A stretch of 64,000 nt of DNA from Alkalidesulfovibrio alkalitolerans DSM 16529 (GTDB lineage: Bacteria > Desulfobacterota > Desulfovibrionia > Desulfovibrionales > Desulfovibrionaceae), in assembly GCF_000422245.1 (NCBI RefSeq), contig NZ_ATHI01000028.1, positions 62,001-126,000 of the forward strand, written 5' to 3'. The translations under genes were made by a program, and so were the position numbers. Below are positions 17,572 to 25,940 of this stretch, one piece after another (the first letter of the stretch is position 1; each line of letters begins with the position of its first letter). The notes beneath the pieces were generated by a model that was given only the letters and a program-made list of their open reading frames with translations, did no database searches and was not told the origin of the DNA.

Positions 17572-18247
17572 ACCGCACCAGGTACTTGTATTTGTGGCCC
17601 AGATCGGCCTCGGGCGTAAGCACTGTGGCCGACCAGTCGGCGTTGAGCCGGTCCAGGGCGAATTCCAGCAGGTGGAAGCGGCCGTCGCGGATGAATCGTT
17701 CCGGGTAGAGGCGTTCGAGGAATCCGGCCGGGCAGTCCAGATCGCGTTCAAGCGAGTAGATGGGCCGCATGGTGTGCAGCATCTCACTCGTGGCGAGGGC
17801 CGCGGCTGCGTCGAGAAAGTCTCCGGCCTTGCCTTTGAGGATGATTCCCCGGCCGATGATATCGATCATCATGGAGATGTCGAAGGTACGACCGCCAATC
17901 CCGGTCAGGGCGTCGGCCGTCTCGAAGCGGACCTGGGGGAGGTCATAGAGCTTTGCCAGGGCCGTGGCGCAGGCCGTGACCTCGGGGTCCATGTCGATGC
18001 CGAGCACCTGGGCCGCACCGTGCCGCGCCGCCATGAAGCAGTGGTGGCCGAGGTTGCAGCCCACGTCCACGACGCTCTTGCCGGTGAAATCGACGCCGCC
18101 CATGTCCTCGGGCAGCCCGTCTTCGTCCCAGCCGGTGCCCTCGGCCAGAACCGCACCGCCTGGCGCACGCACCGTGCGCCAGACCCTATCGGGGCCCAGA
18201 CCGGCCAGCCTTTCCACGACCTCGCGCAGCAGGACGTCCGTGTTCAT
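17558..18247 (-). CDS. SAM-dependent methyltransferase, CmoB-like fold
   Basis: A 229-residue protein with SVVDVGCNLGHHCFMAARHGA, a glycine motif of the DVGCNxG kind seen in CmoB/tRNA-modifying and small-molecule methyltransferases, followed by VLGIDMDPEV. I set the start at ATG 18247 (MNTDVLLREV) because GGAGG lies 5 bases upstream; an in-frame ATG at 18259 would place that site inside the gene. It converges on and overlaps the other methyltransferase gene by 14 bases. The substrate cannot be told from sequence; a role in glycan or tRNA modification is equally open. Confidence 0.72.
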   Translation of the reverse strand: MNTDVLLREVVERLAGLGPDRVWRTVRAPGGAVLAEGTGWDEDGLPEDMGGVDFTGKSVVDVGCNLGHHCFMAARHGAAQVLGIDMDPEVTACATALAKLYDLPQVRFETADALTGIGGRTFDISMMIDIIGRGIILKGKAGDFLDAAAALATSEMLHTMRPIYSLERDLDCPAGFLERLYPERFIRDGRFHLLEFALDRLNADWSATVLTPEADLGHKYKYLVRFTRR

Positions 18248-18486
18248 GCTTTCCTCCAAGCGGAAATGCCGGGAGTCTTGCGCCGGGCTAGGCCCGATGT
18301 CCAGAGAAAATGATCCCCAAGCCTTCCAGAAGGGGGGACGATGCCGGAGTGGAATGGTCGTAGCCGCGCGAAAAAAGGCTTTTTCCCACGCCGCATGTCA
18401 GCCAATTTATCATGGCGCACCCCGGGATGACGTGCTAATTTTCCCAAGCACGTTTGTACGAAACCGCCCTTACATGGAAAGCATTC
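18248..18486. other. Divergent region upstream of the chemotaxis operon
   Basis: This 239-base gap lies between the start of a minus-strand methyltransferase and the plus-strand MCP-like gene. It holds a GAAAAA-AGGC-TTTTTC hairpin near 18370 and a 7-base inverted repeat just before the operon. I looked for sigma-54 (GG-N10-GC) and sigma-28 elements and found none that is convincing. Confidence 0.4.
18430..18453. repeat. Inverted repeat ACGTGCT-N10-AGCACGT upstream of the chemotaxis operon
   Basis: Arms at 18430-18436 and 18447-18453 match perfectly around a 10-base AT-rich spacer. It lies 33 bases before the start codon of the MCP-like gene, suitable for an operator dyad or a leader hairpin. 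Confidence 0.5.
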
Positions 18487-20295
18487 ATGGGCAACGACGC
18501 ATCATCACTGTTGAACCATCTGCGCAGGGAGGCCGACGCCCTGCGTGAGGAGACCGATGTTCTCGTGCCCTCCTCGGAGCGGGAATTCCTTGATCTGGGC
18601 GGTTCCCTGCAGGATTTCTGGGCCAAGTCGAGCGAACTGACGGACTTGGCCCGCGAATGCGCCGCAGCCGCCTCGGGCGAGGCCGTGGACAGGACGATCA
18701 CGGATCTCAGGCGTGAATTGGACCGGTTGACCGGGCTTTGCAACCTGGAGGTCAGCTCCGAGAGTCTGAAACAGCTCGACAGGATCGTAGGGGTCGTATC
18801 CGGGCTCGATACGGTGCTTGGCGAGTTCAAGCGCATCATCCGCAAGCTGCAAATGCTCGGCATTTCGACGCGCATAGAGTCGGCCCGGCTCGGCGCGGCC
18901 GGTCGCGGTTTCAGCACCCTATCCGACGACGTGGAGAAGCTTGGTCTGACCATCGTGGACCATTCGGCCCGCATACGTGAGCGCTCCGGCGTGCTGCTTT
19001 CCCATCTGGGGCAGGCCAGGGAGCGCACCGTTCTCATCCGTGAGAGCCAGGAACGCTGCTCGGCCGAGATATTCGCCGCCGTGCGCGGCAACCTCGACGA
19101 ACTTACGCGTCTTTCCGAACGTTCCCACAGGCTTGTGGCCGAGTTGCCGGAGCGCGTGGCGGCCATCTCGCGGGGTCTTGGCGACATCGTTCAGAGCCTG
19201 CAATTCCACGACATCGTGCGCCAGCAACTCGAACACGTGGCCCAGGCCTTCGCGGACGTCGAGAACGAGATTAGGGGCACGCCGGACGATATAGACAAGG
19301 ACGAGGCCGTGCGCCTCGCCTCCTTCAGCTCCGACATGGCCGAGGTGCAGCTCTCCCAGGTCGCGAACGCTCGCGAGCGTTTCGACGAGGCCGTGGAAAG
19401 CATCCGCCGCAATTTGCGCGACGTGGCGGGGGAGGTCGAAGGCTTGGTGGCTGACCTCGCGTCCGTGGCTTCGGGCGGCGAAGGGGGGCAGTCGCTCGCC
19501 CGCGTCGGCTCGGGAATCGCCCAGGTTATGGAGGGAATCCGGCAGTTCACCGCGCAGGGGCAGGGCATGGCCGAGACCATGCGCGACGTGGCCGCCACCG
19601 TGCAGGACATGGCCGCCTTCGTGGTCGAAATCGAGGAGGTCGGTTCGGAGATCGAACTCATCGCCTTGAACGCCTCCATCAAGGCCGCGCATACCGGCGC
19701 GGAAGGCGCGGCCCTGGGCGTGCTGGCCATGGCCATCCAGACGCTTTCCGTGGAGGCGCGCGAACAGACCGAGAAGGTTTCCGGCATCCTCGGGACGATC
19801 AGCGAAGTTTCAGCGCGGCTTCAGGAGAATGCGGCGACGTACATGCCTTCGGAGGAAGTGCGCGAACTGCTTGCGGAATTGACGGGACTGACCGATTCCA
19901 TCGGCCGCGAAAGCGCCCGGGAGTCGGAAATGCTCGGGCGGCTTTCGGCCATCGGCGATCGCCTGGGCGGAGAGATGCGTGAGAAGGCCGAAGTGATAGA
20001 ATTTCACGTCCCGGTCATCAGCGGACTGGACGCGGTCATGGAACGCATCGGCGAGATGACGGCCCGCATCCGCCGCGAGGTGCCTCACGTTGACCAGGGC
20101 AGGCAGCCCGAGCGGCTGCGGGAACTTTTGGCCCGCTATACCATGGAGGCGGAGCGCGACATCTATCGCCGGACCTTCGGGGAAAGCCCCGGACAGGAAG
20201 GTGACGACGACGTGTTTCCCGACCTGTGGGGCGACGAGACCGAGACTCCGGCCCCGGCGGATGACGGCCTGGGCGACAACGTGGAGCTTTTTTAG
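18487..20295 (+). CDS. Soluble MCP-like signalling protein with two hairpin-like regions and a CheZ-like DxxxQ motif
   Basis: A 602-residue protein, almost entirely predicted helix/coiled coil, with no membrane segment. Two stretches resemble the MCP signalling hairpin: residues 121-153 (LGISTRIESARLGAAGRGF) and 387-424 (LIALNASIKAAHTGAEGAA), both divergent from the usual [16 protein letters not shown]. Between them, residues 238-247 read LQFHDIVRQQ, matching the D-x-x-x-Q core of CheZ (QDFQDLTGQ). The tail is acidic. It heads an operon with STAS, CheY, CheA, CheR and CheB genes, so it probably organises or tunes that CheA. I choose ATG 18487 (MGNDASSLL); an in-frame TTG at 18454 overlaps the inverted repeat. 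Receptor, scaffold or phosphatase roles are inferences. Confidence 0.78.
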   Translation: MGNDASSLLNHLRREADALREETDVLVPSSEREFLDLGGSLQDFWAKSSELTDLARECAAAASGEAVDRTITDLRRELDRLTGLCNLEVSSESLKQLDRIVGVVSGLDTVLGEFKRIIRKLQMLGISTRIESARLGAAGRGFSTLSDDVEKLGLTIVDHSARIRERSGVLLSHLGQARERTVLIRESQERCSAEIFAAVRGNLDELTRLSERSHRLVAELPERVAAISRGLGDIVQSLQFHDIVRQQLEHVAQAFADVENEIRGTPDDIDKDEAVRLASFSSDMAEVQLSQVANARERFDEAVESIRRNLRDVAGEVEGLVADLASVASGGEGGQSLARVGSGIAQVMEGIRQFTAQGQGMAETMRDVAATVQDMAAFVVEIEEVGSEIELIALNASIKAAHTGAEGAALGVLAMAIQTLSVEAREQTEKVSGILGTISEVSARLQENAATYMPSEEVRELLAELTGLTDSIGRESARESEMLGRLSAIGDRLGGEMREKAEVIEFHVPVISGLDAVMERIGEMTARIRREVPHVDQGRQPERLRELLARYTMEAERDIYRRTFGESPGQEGDDDVFPDLWGDETETPAPADDGLGDNVELF

Positions 20296-20304
20296 GGAGG
20301 GGGC

Positions 20305-20625
20305 ATGGGCGCCATTGACGTGCAATGCCAGGGCAACGCTGCGCGCGCGGCCTTTGCCGGAAGGTTCACGGTGGAGACGGCCGAGTCGGCGCGCAAGGAG
20401 CTTCTCGCGGCCTTGATTTCGGCCGAGCGGATCGAACTGGACATGGCGGGAGTGGAGGGCGCTGACGTCACCTTCCTGCAGGTGCTCGAATCGCTCTTGA
20501 AAAGCGCCGAGTCTCTTGGCAAGCAGGTGGTTCTGCACGGCGAGCCGCCCGTCTGCCTGCGAGAGATCGCGCGGAAAATGGGCGTGGCGCCGGGCACGAG
20601 CAGACTTGGCGGATTTCTGGTCTGA
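20305..20625 (+). CDS. STAS-domain protein of the chemotaxis operon
   Basis: A 106-residue single-domain protein. The pattern RIELDMAGVEGADVTFLQVL and the following LLKSAESLGKQVVLHG match the beta3-alpha2 region of STAS/anti-anti-sigma (SpoIIAA) domains. The usual phosphorylatable Ser of DSSG is replaced by a Thr in ADVTF, which could still be a phosphosite. It lies 9 bases after the MCP-like gene, with a GGAGGGGG ribosome site. STAS proteins in chemotaxis-like clusters probably act as phosphorylation-linked partner switches or scaffolds; the partner here is unknown. Confidence 0.82.
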   Translation: MGAIDVQCQGNAARAAFAGRFTVETAESARKELLAALISAERIELDMAGVEGADVTFLQVLESLLKSAESLGKQVVLHGEPPVCLREIARKMGVAPGTSRLGGFLV

Positions 20626-20680
20626 CGGGCCTGTGCCTGAGAGGGCGCGGATTTGTCGGGTCATCGATGCGGAGGATATA

Positions 20681-21043
20681 ATGGCAAAGACGATAATGAC
20701 GGTGGACGATTCTGCAAGCGTGCGCCAGATGGTCTCGATGACCTTGAAGAACGCCGGTTTCACGGTGATCGAGGCCTCGGACGGCAAGGACGCCCTGGCC
20801 AAGCTCGGCGGGCCGGTGGACATGATCCTCACCGACCTGAACATGCCGAACATGGATGGCATCAGCCTGATCAAGAACGTCCGGGCCATGGCCCAATATC
20901 GCTTCATCCCCATCGTCATGCTGACTACCGAGTCGCAGGCGGACAAGAAGGCCGAGGGCAAGTCAGCCGGGGCCACGGGATGGATCGTCAAGCCTTTCAA
21001 ACCCGACCAGTTGCTGGCCGTGGTCCAGAAGGTGCTCAAGTAG
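20681..21043 (+). CDS. cheY: CheY-type single-domain response regulator
   Basis: A 120-residue receiver domain with the acidic pair VDDSASVRQM, phospho-acceptor Asp52 in LTDLNMPNMDG, the conserved Thr in IVMLTTES and Lys in WIVKPFKP. No output domain is present. The start ATG has a strong GGAGG site 5 bases upstream. Positioned 25 bases before cheA, it is the obvious phosphorylation target of that kinase. Because it has no DNA-binding part it would act by protein contact, either on a flagellar switch or on another output such as type IV pili; flagellar genes are absent from this window. Confidence 0.93.
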   Translation: MAKTIMTVDDSASVRQMVSMTLKNAGFTVIEASDGKDALAKLGGPVDMILTDLNMPNMDGISLIKNVRAMAQYRFIPIVMLTTESQADKKAEGKSAGATGWIVKPFKPDQLLAVVQKVLK

Positions 21044-21068
21044 CCCCGCGCGACGCGGGGGAGGGGCC

Positions 21069-23168
21069 ATGAAAGAGGACACGAGTCGCCAGGCGTATCT
21101 GGAAGAGGCGCAGGATCTTCTCACCGAGTTGGAATCTGCCCTGCTGGAACTCGAAGGCGTGCCCGACGATCCTGAACAGATCGACCGCGTCTTTCGGGCC
21201 ATGCACACCATCAAGGGCTCCGGAGCCATGTTCGGCTTCGACGACGTGGCCAATTTTACCCACGACGTGGAAACGGTCTTCGACCTCGTGCGCAACGGCC
21301 AGATCTCCGTGACCAGGGAACTGCTTTCTCTGACGCTTTCCTGCCGCGACTGCATCCAGGACATACTCTTCGGCCCGGGACGTGGCCACGACACAAACCC
21401 CGAGCGTAGCGCCGGGCTGCTGGCCCGCATGCGTTGCTTCATCCCGGTTGCCGAGAAGAGGGCGGAGCCGACTCCCGGCGTCGTTTCGGCGGGTAGCGAC
21501 GAGTTCGGTGGCGTTCCCTCGCGTGCGTTTCGCATCCGTTTTACACCGCACAAGGATATTTTTCTCTCGGGAACAAATCCTTTCGGGCTCATCGAGGAAC
21601 TGGTCGAACTCGGACACGCCAAGGTGCATCTGGACCTCGAATCCGTTCCGTTGTTGGCCGAGCTTCAGGCCGAGTCCTGCCATGTCTCCTGGGACGTGAT
21701 ATTGGCTACCGACGCCGACGAGCGGGCCATCCGCGACGTCTTCATCTTTGTCGAGGACGACTGCCAGATAACGATAACGCCCATAACCCTCGACGACGTG
21801 CCCGACGGCTACAAGAAGCTCGGCGAAATCCTTGTCGAGCGCGGCGACGTGGACGAGGAGGCGTTGGCCAAGGTGCTCGCGGGGCAGAAGAAGCTTGGCG
21901 AACTTTTGGCCGAGCACGGCATCGCCAGCCGTGCCAAGGTCGAATCCGCCCTCGTCGAGCAAAAGGAAGTCCGCGAACTTCGCGCCAATCGCGCCAAGGC
22001 AACGGAGACCCAGACCGCGAGCATCCGCGTCGCGGCCGAGAAACTCGACCATCTCGTGAACCTGGTGGGCGAATTGGTCACTGTGCAGGCGCGGCTTTCG
22101 CAGGTGGTGGCCGGGCGCGAGGACCCGGTCCTGACCTCCCTGACCGAGGATTTGGAACGACTTTCCGACGAACTGCGCGATGCCACCCTGGGCATTCGGA
22201 TGCTCCCCATCGGCAGTACGTTCAGCCGGTTCCGTCGTCTCGTGCGCGACCTCTCGGCCGAACTCGGCAAGGAGATCGAACTCGTCACCGAGGGCGCGGA
22301 AACCGAACTCGACAAGACGGTCATCGAGCGGCTGGGCGATCCAATGGTCCACCTGCTGCGCAACAGCATAGATCACGGCATCGAGATGCCCGAGCAACGA
22401 CTGGCCGCGAACAAGGCCCGGCAGGGCGTCATCCGGCTTGTGGCCGAGCACTCCGGCGGCGAGGTCATCCTCAGGGTCGAGGACGACGGACGGGGGCTCG
22501 ATCCCGTGAAAATCAAGGCCAAGGCCGTGCAGCGCGGACTCGTGTCTCCCGACGCGGAGCTTTCCGACAAGGAATGTTTCGCCCTGATCTTCGAGCCGGG
22601 CTTCTCAACGGCGGAGGCCGTGACCAGCGTCTCGGGCCGGGGCGTGGGCATGGACGTGGTCAAGCGCGCCATGGAGGAACTCAGGGCCACGGTGGATGTC
22701 GAAAGCGCGCTCGGCAAGGGCACGGTCATCACCGTCAAGCTGCCCCTCACGTTGGCCATCATCGACGGGCTCCAGGTGCGCGTTGGCCGCGAATTCTACA
22801 TCCTGCCGCTGTCCGTGGTCGAGGAGTGCGTCGAACTCAGGCGCGACGAGGCCGCCGAGAGCCTGGGCCGCAAAACCGTGGTCTTGCGCGGCGAGATCGT
22901 CCCCTACGTGCGGCTGCGCGAATGGTTCCTGGTGGAAGGCCGCGCGCCGCTCATCGAGCAGGTGGTGGTCACGCGCATGGGTGACCAGCGCACTGGCGTG
23001 GTCGTGGACGAGGTCATCGGCGAGCACCAGACCGTGATCAAGTCCCTTGGCCGCGTGTACCGCGACGTGGAAGGCATTTCCGGCGCGACCATCAAGGGTG
23101 ACGGCAGCCTGGCGCTGATTCTGGACGTCGCGCGTTTGATCCGCGTCGTGCAGGGCAGGGCCGCCTGA
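21069..23168 (+). CDS. cheA: Chemotaxis histidine kinase CheA with MshEN-like tandem repeats
   Basis: A 699-residue kinase. P1: His46 in AMHTIKGSGAMFGF. Residues about 153-240 form a P2-like alpha/beta domain. Residues 249-298 carry two tandem LGE-[IL]L-x3-G-x13-Q units, very like the MshEN (T2SSE_N) motif that binds c-di-GMP in GspE/PilB-type ATPases. P3 dimerisation follows (AAEKLDHLVNLVGELVTVQ), then P4 with N-box LLRNSIDHGIE, G1 VEDDGRGLD and G2 SGRGVGMDVV, and a C-terminal CheW-like P5 domain. No separate cheW gene is present in the operon, so coupling relies on P5 or a CheW elsewhere. It phosphorylates the neighbouring CheY and CheB. Confidence 0.95.
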   Translation: MKEDTSRQAYLEEAQDLLTELESALLELEGVPDDPEQIDRVFRAMHTIKGSGAMFGFDDVANFTHDVETVFDLVRNGQISVTRELLSLTLSCRDCIQDILFGPGRGHDTNPERSAGLLARMRCFIPVAEKRAEPTPGVVSAGSDEFGGVPSRAFRIRFTPHKDIFLSGTNPFGLIEELVELGHAKVHLDLESVPLLAELQAESCHVSWDVILATDADERAIRDVFIFVEDDCQITITPITLDDVPDGYKKLGEILVERGDVDEEALAKVLAGQKKLGELLAEHGIASRAKVESALVEQKEVRELRANRAKATETQTASIRVAAEKLDHLVNLVGELVTVQARLSQVVAGREDPVLTSLTEDLERLSDELRDATLGIRMLPIGSTFSRFRRLVRDLSAELGKEIELVTEGAETELDKTVIERLGDPMVHLLRNSIDHGIEMPEQRLAANKARQGVIRLVAEHSGGEVILRVEDDGRGLDPVKIKAKAVQRGLVSPDAELSDKECFALIFEPGFSTAEAVTSVSGRGVGMDVVKRAMEELRATVDVESALGKGTVITVKLPLTLAIIDGLQVRVGREFYILPLSVVEECVELRRDEAAESLGRKTVVLRGEIVPYVRLREWFLVEGRAPLIEQVVVTRMGDQRTGVVVDEVIGEHQTVIKSLGRVYRDVEGISGATIKGDGSLALILDVARLIRVVQGRAA

Positions 23169-23178
23169 CGAGGACGAG

Positions 23179-24054
23179 GTGGCCGAGACCGGGAAGAGAA
23201 GTGCGAAGGACGGCCCTCGGGCCGGGCTTACGCGTTCGATGTGCGCGCGGGATTTCGCTCGCTTTGGCGAATTCATCCACACCGAATGCGGCATCAAGAT
23301 GCCGCCGGGCAAGAAGACCATGCTTGAGGCGCGGCTGCAAAAACGCCTTCGCGCCTTGGACCTGGACGATTACGGCAGCTATTGCGAATATCTCTTCAGC
23401 CCGGCGGGCATGGAGACTGAACTCGTCCATCTCCTCGACGTGGTGACCACCAACACCACGGATTTTTTCCGCGAACCCCGTCATTTCGACCTGTTGTTGA
23501 ACACGCTCCTGCCGCGCTGGCGCACCCGGCATGGCGGCTCGCGCGCCTTCCGCATCTGGAGCGCGGGCTGTTCCTCCGGCGAGGAGCCCTACACCATGGC
23601 CATGGTCCTCTCGGATTTCGCCTCCCGCGCACAGGGCTTCACCTTCTCCATCCTGGCCACGGACATCTCCACGCGGGTGCTCGAACACGCGCGCCGGGCC
23701 ATCTACAGCATGGACAAGATCAAGCCCGTCTCCGAGTCCTACCGCAAACGGTTTCTCCTGCGCAGCAAGGACCGCAGCCGCGAGTTGGTGCGCATCGCGC
23801 CCGAAGTGCGCAGGCTGGTCGCCTTTCAGCGCTTGAATTTCATGGAGCCCATCAGCCTGGAAACTCCAATGGACATGATCTTCTGCCGCAATGTGATGAT
23901 CTACTTCGAGCGTGCGACGCAGGAGGAACTGCTGCGGAAATTCTGCGCCAATCTGCGGCGTGGCGGGCATCTGTTCATCGGCCACTCCGAGAGTCTGACC
24001 GGCCTGACTCTTCCCTTGAAACAGATCGCGCCCACGGTTTATGAAAGGGAATAG
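23179..24054 (+). CDS. cheR: Chemotaxis protein methyltransferase CheR
   Basis: A 291-residue protein with the CheR N-terminal helical domain, then [15 protein letters not shown], the SAM-binding segment [30 protein letters not shown] and [12 protein letters not shown]. It methylates receptor glutamates with SAM. The start is GTG, 11 bases after cheA, preceded by a GAGGACGAG site; the extra 20 N-terminal residues relative to typical CheR are poorly conserved-looking, so the true start could lie at the internal ATG before CARDFARF. Its usual substrates are MCP glutamates; the soluble MCP-like protein of this operon is the likely local target. Cytoplasmic. Confidence 0.95.
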   Translation: MAETGKRSAKDGPRAGLTRSMCARDFARFGEFIHTECGIKMPPGKKTMLEARLQKRLRALDLDDYGSYCEYLFSPAGMETELVHLLDVVTTNTTDFFREPRHFDLLLNTLLPRWRTRHGGSRAFRIWSAGCSSGEEPYTMAMVLSDFASRAQGFTFSILATDISTRVLEHARRAIYSMDKIKPVSESYRKRFLLRSKDRSRELVRIAPEVRRLVAFQRLNFMEPISLETPMDMIFCRNVMIYFERATQEELLRKFCANLRRGGHLFIGHSESLTGLTLPLKQIAPTVYERE

Positions 24055-24064
24055 GAGGCGGAGG

Positions 24065-25138
24065 ATGGTCAAAGACGGAAAGATACGCGTCCTGGTGGTG
24101 GACGACTCGGCCCTGGTCAGGCAGACCATCGCCGATATACTGTCCACGGATCCCGACATCGAGGTCATGGCCACTGCCGCCGACCCTTTCATCGCGGCCG
24201 AGCGCATCGAGCGCGAAGTTCCCGACGTCATGACCCTGGATATCGAGATGCCGCGCATGGACGGGCTGACCTTCCTGCGCAAGATTATGTCGCAGCATCC
24301 CATTCCGGTGATCATCTGCTCGACCCTGGCAGAGAAGGGTGCTGATTCCTGGCTCAAGGCCATGGAATACGGAGCCGTGGACATCATCGCCAAGCCGAAG
24401 GTCGGCACGCGGCAGTTTTTCGAGGAGTCGCGAATCCGTTTTTGTGATGCGGTCAAGGCTGCGGCCCGTGCCAAGCTCAAGAAGATTTCGCAGCTCTCCT
24501 TGCAGGTGGAGAAGGCGCTCACCGCAGACGCCGTCCTGGCCCGCGCCAAGCCCGTGCTCACCGAAACTACTGACAAGGTCGTGGCCGTGGGGGCGTCGAC
24601 CGGGGGCACCGAGGCCTTACGTACATTCCTGGAAGCTCTGCCTGAGAACAGCCCAGGGCTGGTCATCGTTCAGCACATGCCCGAGAAGTTCACGGCCGCT
24701 TTCGCTGCGCGCTTGGACACCACCTGTCGTGTGACCGTGCGCGAGGCGCGCGACGGGGATACTGTGCTGCGCGGGCAGGCGCTGATCGCGCCGGGCAATC
24801 GCCACATGCTGCTCAAGCGCAGCGGCGCGCGCTACTACGTGGAGGTCAAGGACGGACCGCTGGTGCGGCGCCACCGCCCGTCCGTGGACGTGCTTTTCCG
24901 TTCCACCGCGCGCTATGCCGGGCAAAACGGCGTGGGCGTGATCATGACCGGCATGGGCGACGACGGGGCGAGCGGCCTGTTGGAGATGAAGGAGGCCGGG
25001 GCGTACACCATCGCCCAGGACGAGGAAAGCTGCGTGGTCTGGGGCATGCCCGGCGAGGCCGTAAAGCTCGGCGCGGCTCGAAAGATCCTGCCGCTCTCGC
25101 GCATCGCGGCCGAGGTCGTCAGGGTCTGCGCCGGATAG
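24065..25138 (+). CDS. cheB: Chemotaxis protein-glutamate methylesterase/deamidase CheB
   Basis: A 357-residue protein with an N-terminal receiver ([10 protein letters not shown], phospho-acceptor Asp59 in [12 protein letters not shown]) and a C-terminal methylesterase domain carrying the Ser-His-Asp triad in [18 protein letters not shown] and GMGDDGASG. It removes receptor methyl groups when phosphorylated by CheA, balancing CheR. The start at 24065 follows a GAGGCGGAGG site; cheR ends 10 bases before. Last gene of the operon; no clear terminator follows, and a gene on the opposite strand ends 28 bases later. Confidence 0.95.
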   Translation: MVKDGKIRVLVVDDSALVRQTIADILSTDPDIEVMATAADPFIAAERIEREVPDVMTLDIEMPRMDGLTFLRKIMSQHPIPVIICSTLAEKGADSWLKAMEYGAVDIIAKPKVGTRQFFEESRIRFCDAVKAAARAKLKKISQLSLQVEKALTADAVLARAKPVLTETTDKVVAVGASTGGTEALRTFLEALPENSPGLVIVQHMPEKFTAAFAARLDTTCRVTVREARDGDTVLRGQALIAPGNRHMLLKRSGARYYVEVKDGPLVRRHRPSVDVLFRSTARYAGQNGVGVIMTGMGDDGASGLLEMKEAGAYTIAQDEESCVVWGMPGEAVKLGAARKILPLSRIAAEVVRVCAG

Positions 25139-25166
25139 CTTGTAGCCAAAAGGTTTCGGGACGGGG

Positions 25167-25514
25167 TCAGCCTTTTTCGCCCTTGGAGTGGCGATAGGCG
25201 ATGACCTCCACGTCGTCCAGCGTCACGAGCCCTTCCTTGACCGATTCGTCGAGCCAGGGAAGGAAGGCGTCGATCTTCTCCGCCGCGTCCACGATCTCGA
25301 CGATGATCGGCAGATCCTGCGAAAGCACGAGGATCTTGTCCGACTTCACGCGGCTGTTGGCCCCGTAGCCCGACATGCCGCGCAGCACAGTGACTCCGGC
25401 CAGGCCGCGGCGGGCCGCCTCCTCCACGATGGCGTCGGAGAGCGCACGCGTGCCTAGTCGATCCATTTCACCGGAGTAGATGCGCAGCCGTTTTGCTTTC
25501 GAGGGAAGGCGCAT
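25167..25514 (-). CDS. DUF190-domain protein, partner of the fluoride channel
   Basis: A 115-residue protein with the DUF190 pattern: LRIYSGEMDRLG near the start, AGVTVLRGMSGYGAN in the middle, and PIIVEIVDAAEKIDAFLP. The fold is PII-like (ferredoxin type), so a ligand-sensing regulatory function is plausible. It lies 22 bases after crcB on the same strand with a good AGGAG site. crcB-DUF190 pairs are common, which suggests DUF190 modulates or senses fluoride or the channel, though that link is by association. Confidence 0.85.
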   Translation of the reverse strand: MRLPSKAKRLRIYSGEMDRLGTRALSDAIVEEAARRGLAGVTVLRGMSGYGANSRVKSDKILVLSQDLPIIVEIVDAAEKIDAFLPWLDESVKEGLVTLDDVEVIAYRHSKGEKG

Positions 25515-25536
25515 GGTCGTCTCCTGGGGTTGGGGT

Positions 25537-25920
25537 TCAAAGCGCCCGTGCGATGTTGAGTCCGATGACCACGGCCACGAGGCCGAGCACTATCTGGCCG
25601 CCGATGTTCACGCTTGCCGTGAGCCACTGGCCGTCGCGCATGAGGGCCGCGCTCTCGAAGGCGTAGGTGGAGAAGGTGGTGTAGGAGCCCAGAAATCCGG
25701 TCAGCACGGCGAAGCGCGTCTCCGGCGAGATGGAAACCCGTCCCTCGAAGAGTCCGACGCACAGTCCGAAAGCCAGACATCCCGTGACGTTGACCACGAA
25801 GGTTCCAAGGGGGAATCCCGTTCCGGCCAGACGATGCACGAGAGAGGCCAAACCGTAGCGCGAGAGCGCGCCGAGCGAACCGGCCAATGCGATGAGGGCG
25901 AGCTTTTGCAATCGGATCAT
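25537..25920 (-). CDS. crcB: Fluoride ion channel CrcB/FluC
   Basis: A 127-residue membrane protein with four hydrophobic helices. Diagnostic segments are AGSLGALSRYGLASLV at the N-terminus, GTFVVNVTGCLAFG (pore Asn), and GFLGSYTTFSTYAFES, which carries the phenylalanine-box and the TTFSTF-like motif of Fluc channels. It works as an antiparallel dimer exporting fluoride. I choose ATG 25920 over 25959 because family similarity begins there and the upstream extension would run into the divergent gene. No fluoride riboswitch is visible in the short 20-base gap upstream. Confidence 0.93.
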   Translation of the reverse strand: MIRLQKLALIALAGSLGALSRYGLASLVHRLAGTGFPLGTFVVNVTGCLAFGLCVGLFEGRVSISPETRFAVLTGFLGSYTTFSTYAFESAALMRDGQWLTASVNIGGQIVLGLVAVVIGLNIARAL

Positions 25921-25934
25921 CCTTGCAGTATTAT
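25906..25934 (+). promoter_or_regulatory. Candidate sigma-70-like promoter for the CYTH gene
   Basis: TTGCAA (25906-25911) and TATTAT (25929-25934) are separated by 17 bases. The -35 box lies inside the 5' end of crcB on the other strand. A start 7 bases after the -10 box would fall at 25941, on the first ATG of the CYTH gene, implying either a leaderless message or use of the next ATG at 25962. Confidence 0.45.
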
Positions 25935-25940
25935 CTACAC

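Noticed and set aside
18369-18388. GAAAAA-AGGC-TTTTTC hairpin as a terminator
   Set aside because: It has no GC stem and no gene ends beside it; both flanking genes start outward from this region.
18400-18460. Sigma-54 or sigma-28 promoter for the chemotaxis operon
   Set aside because: TGGCGCACCCC has a GG start but no GC at the right spacing, and no TAAA-N15-GCCGATAA-like element was found.
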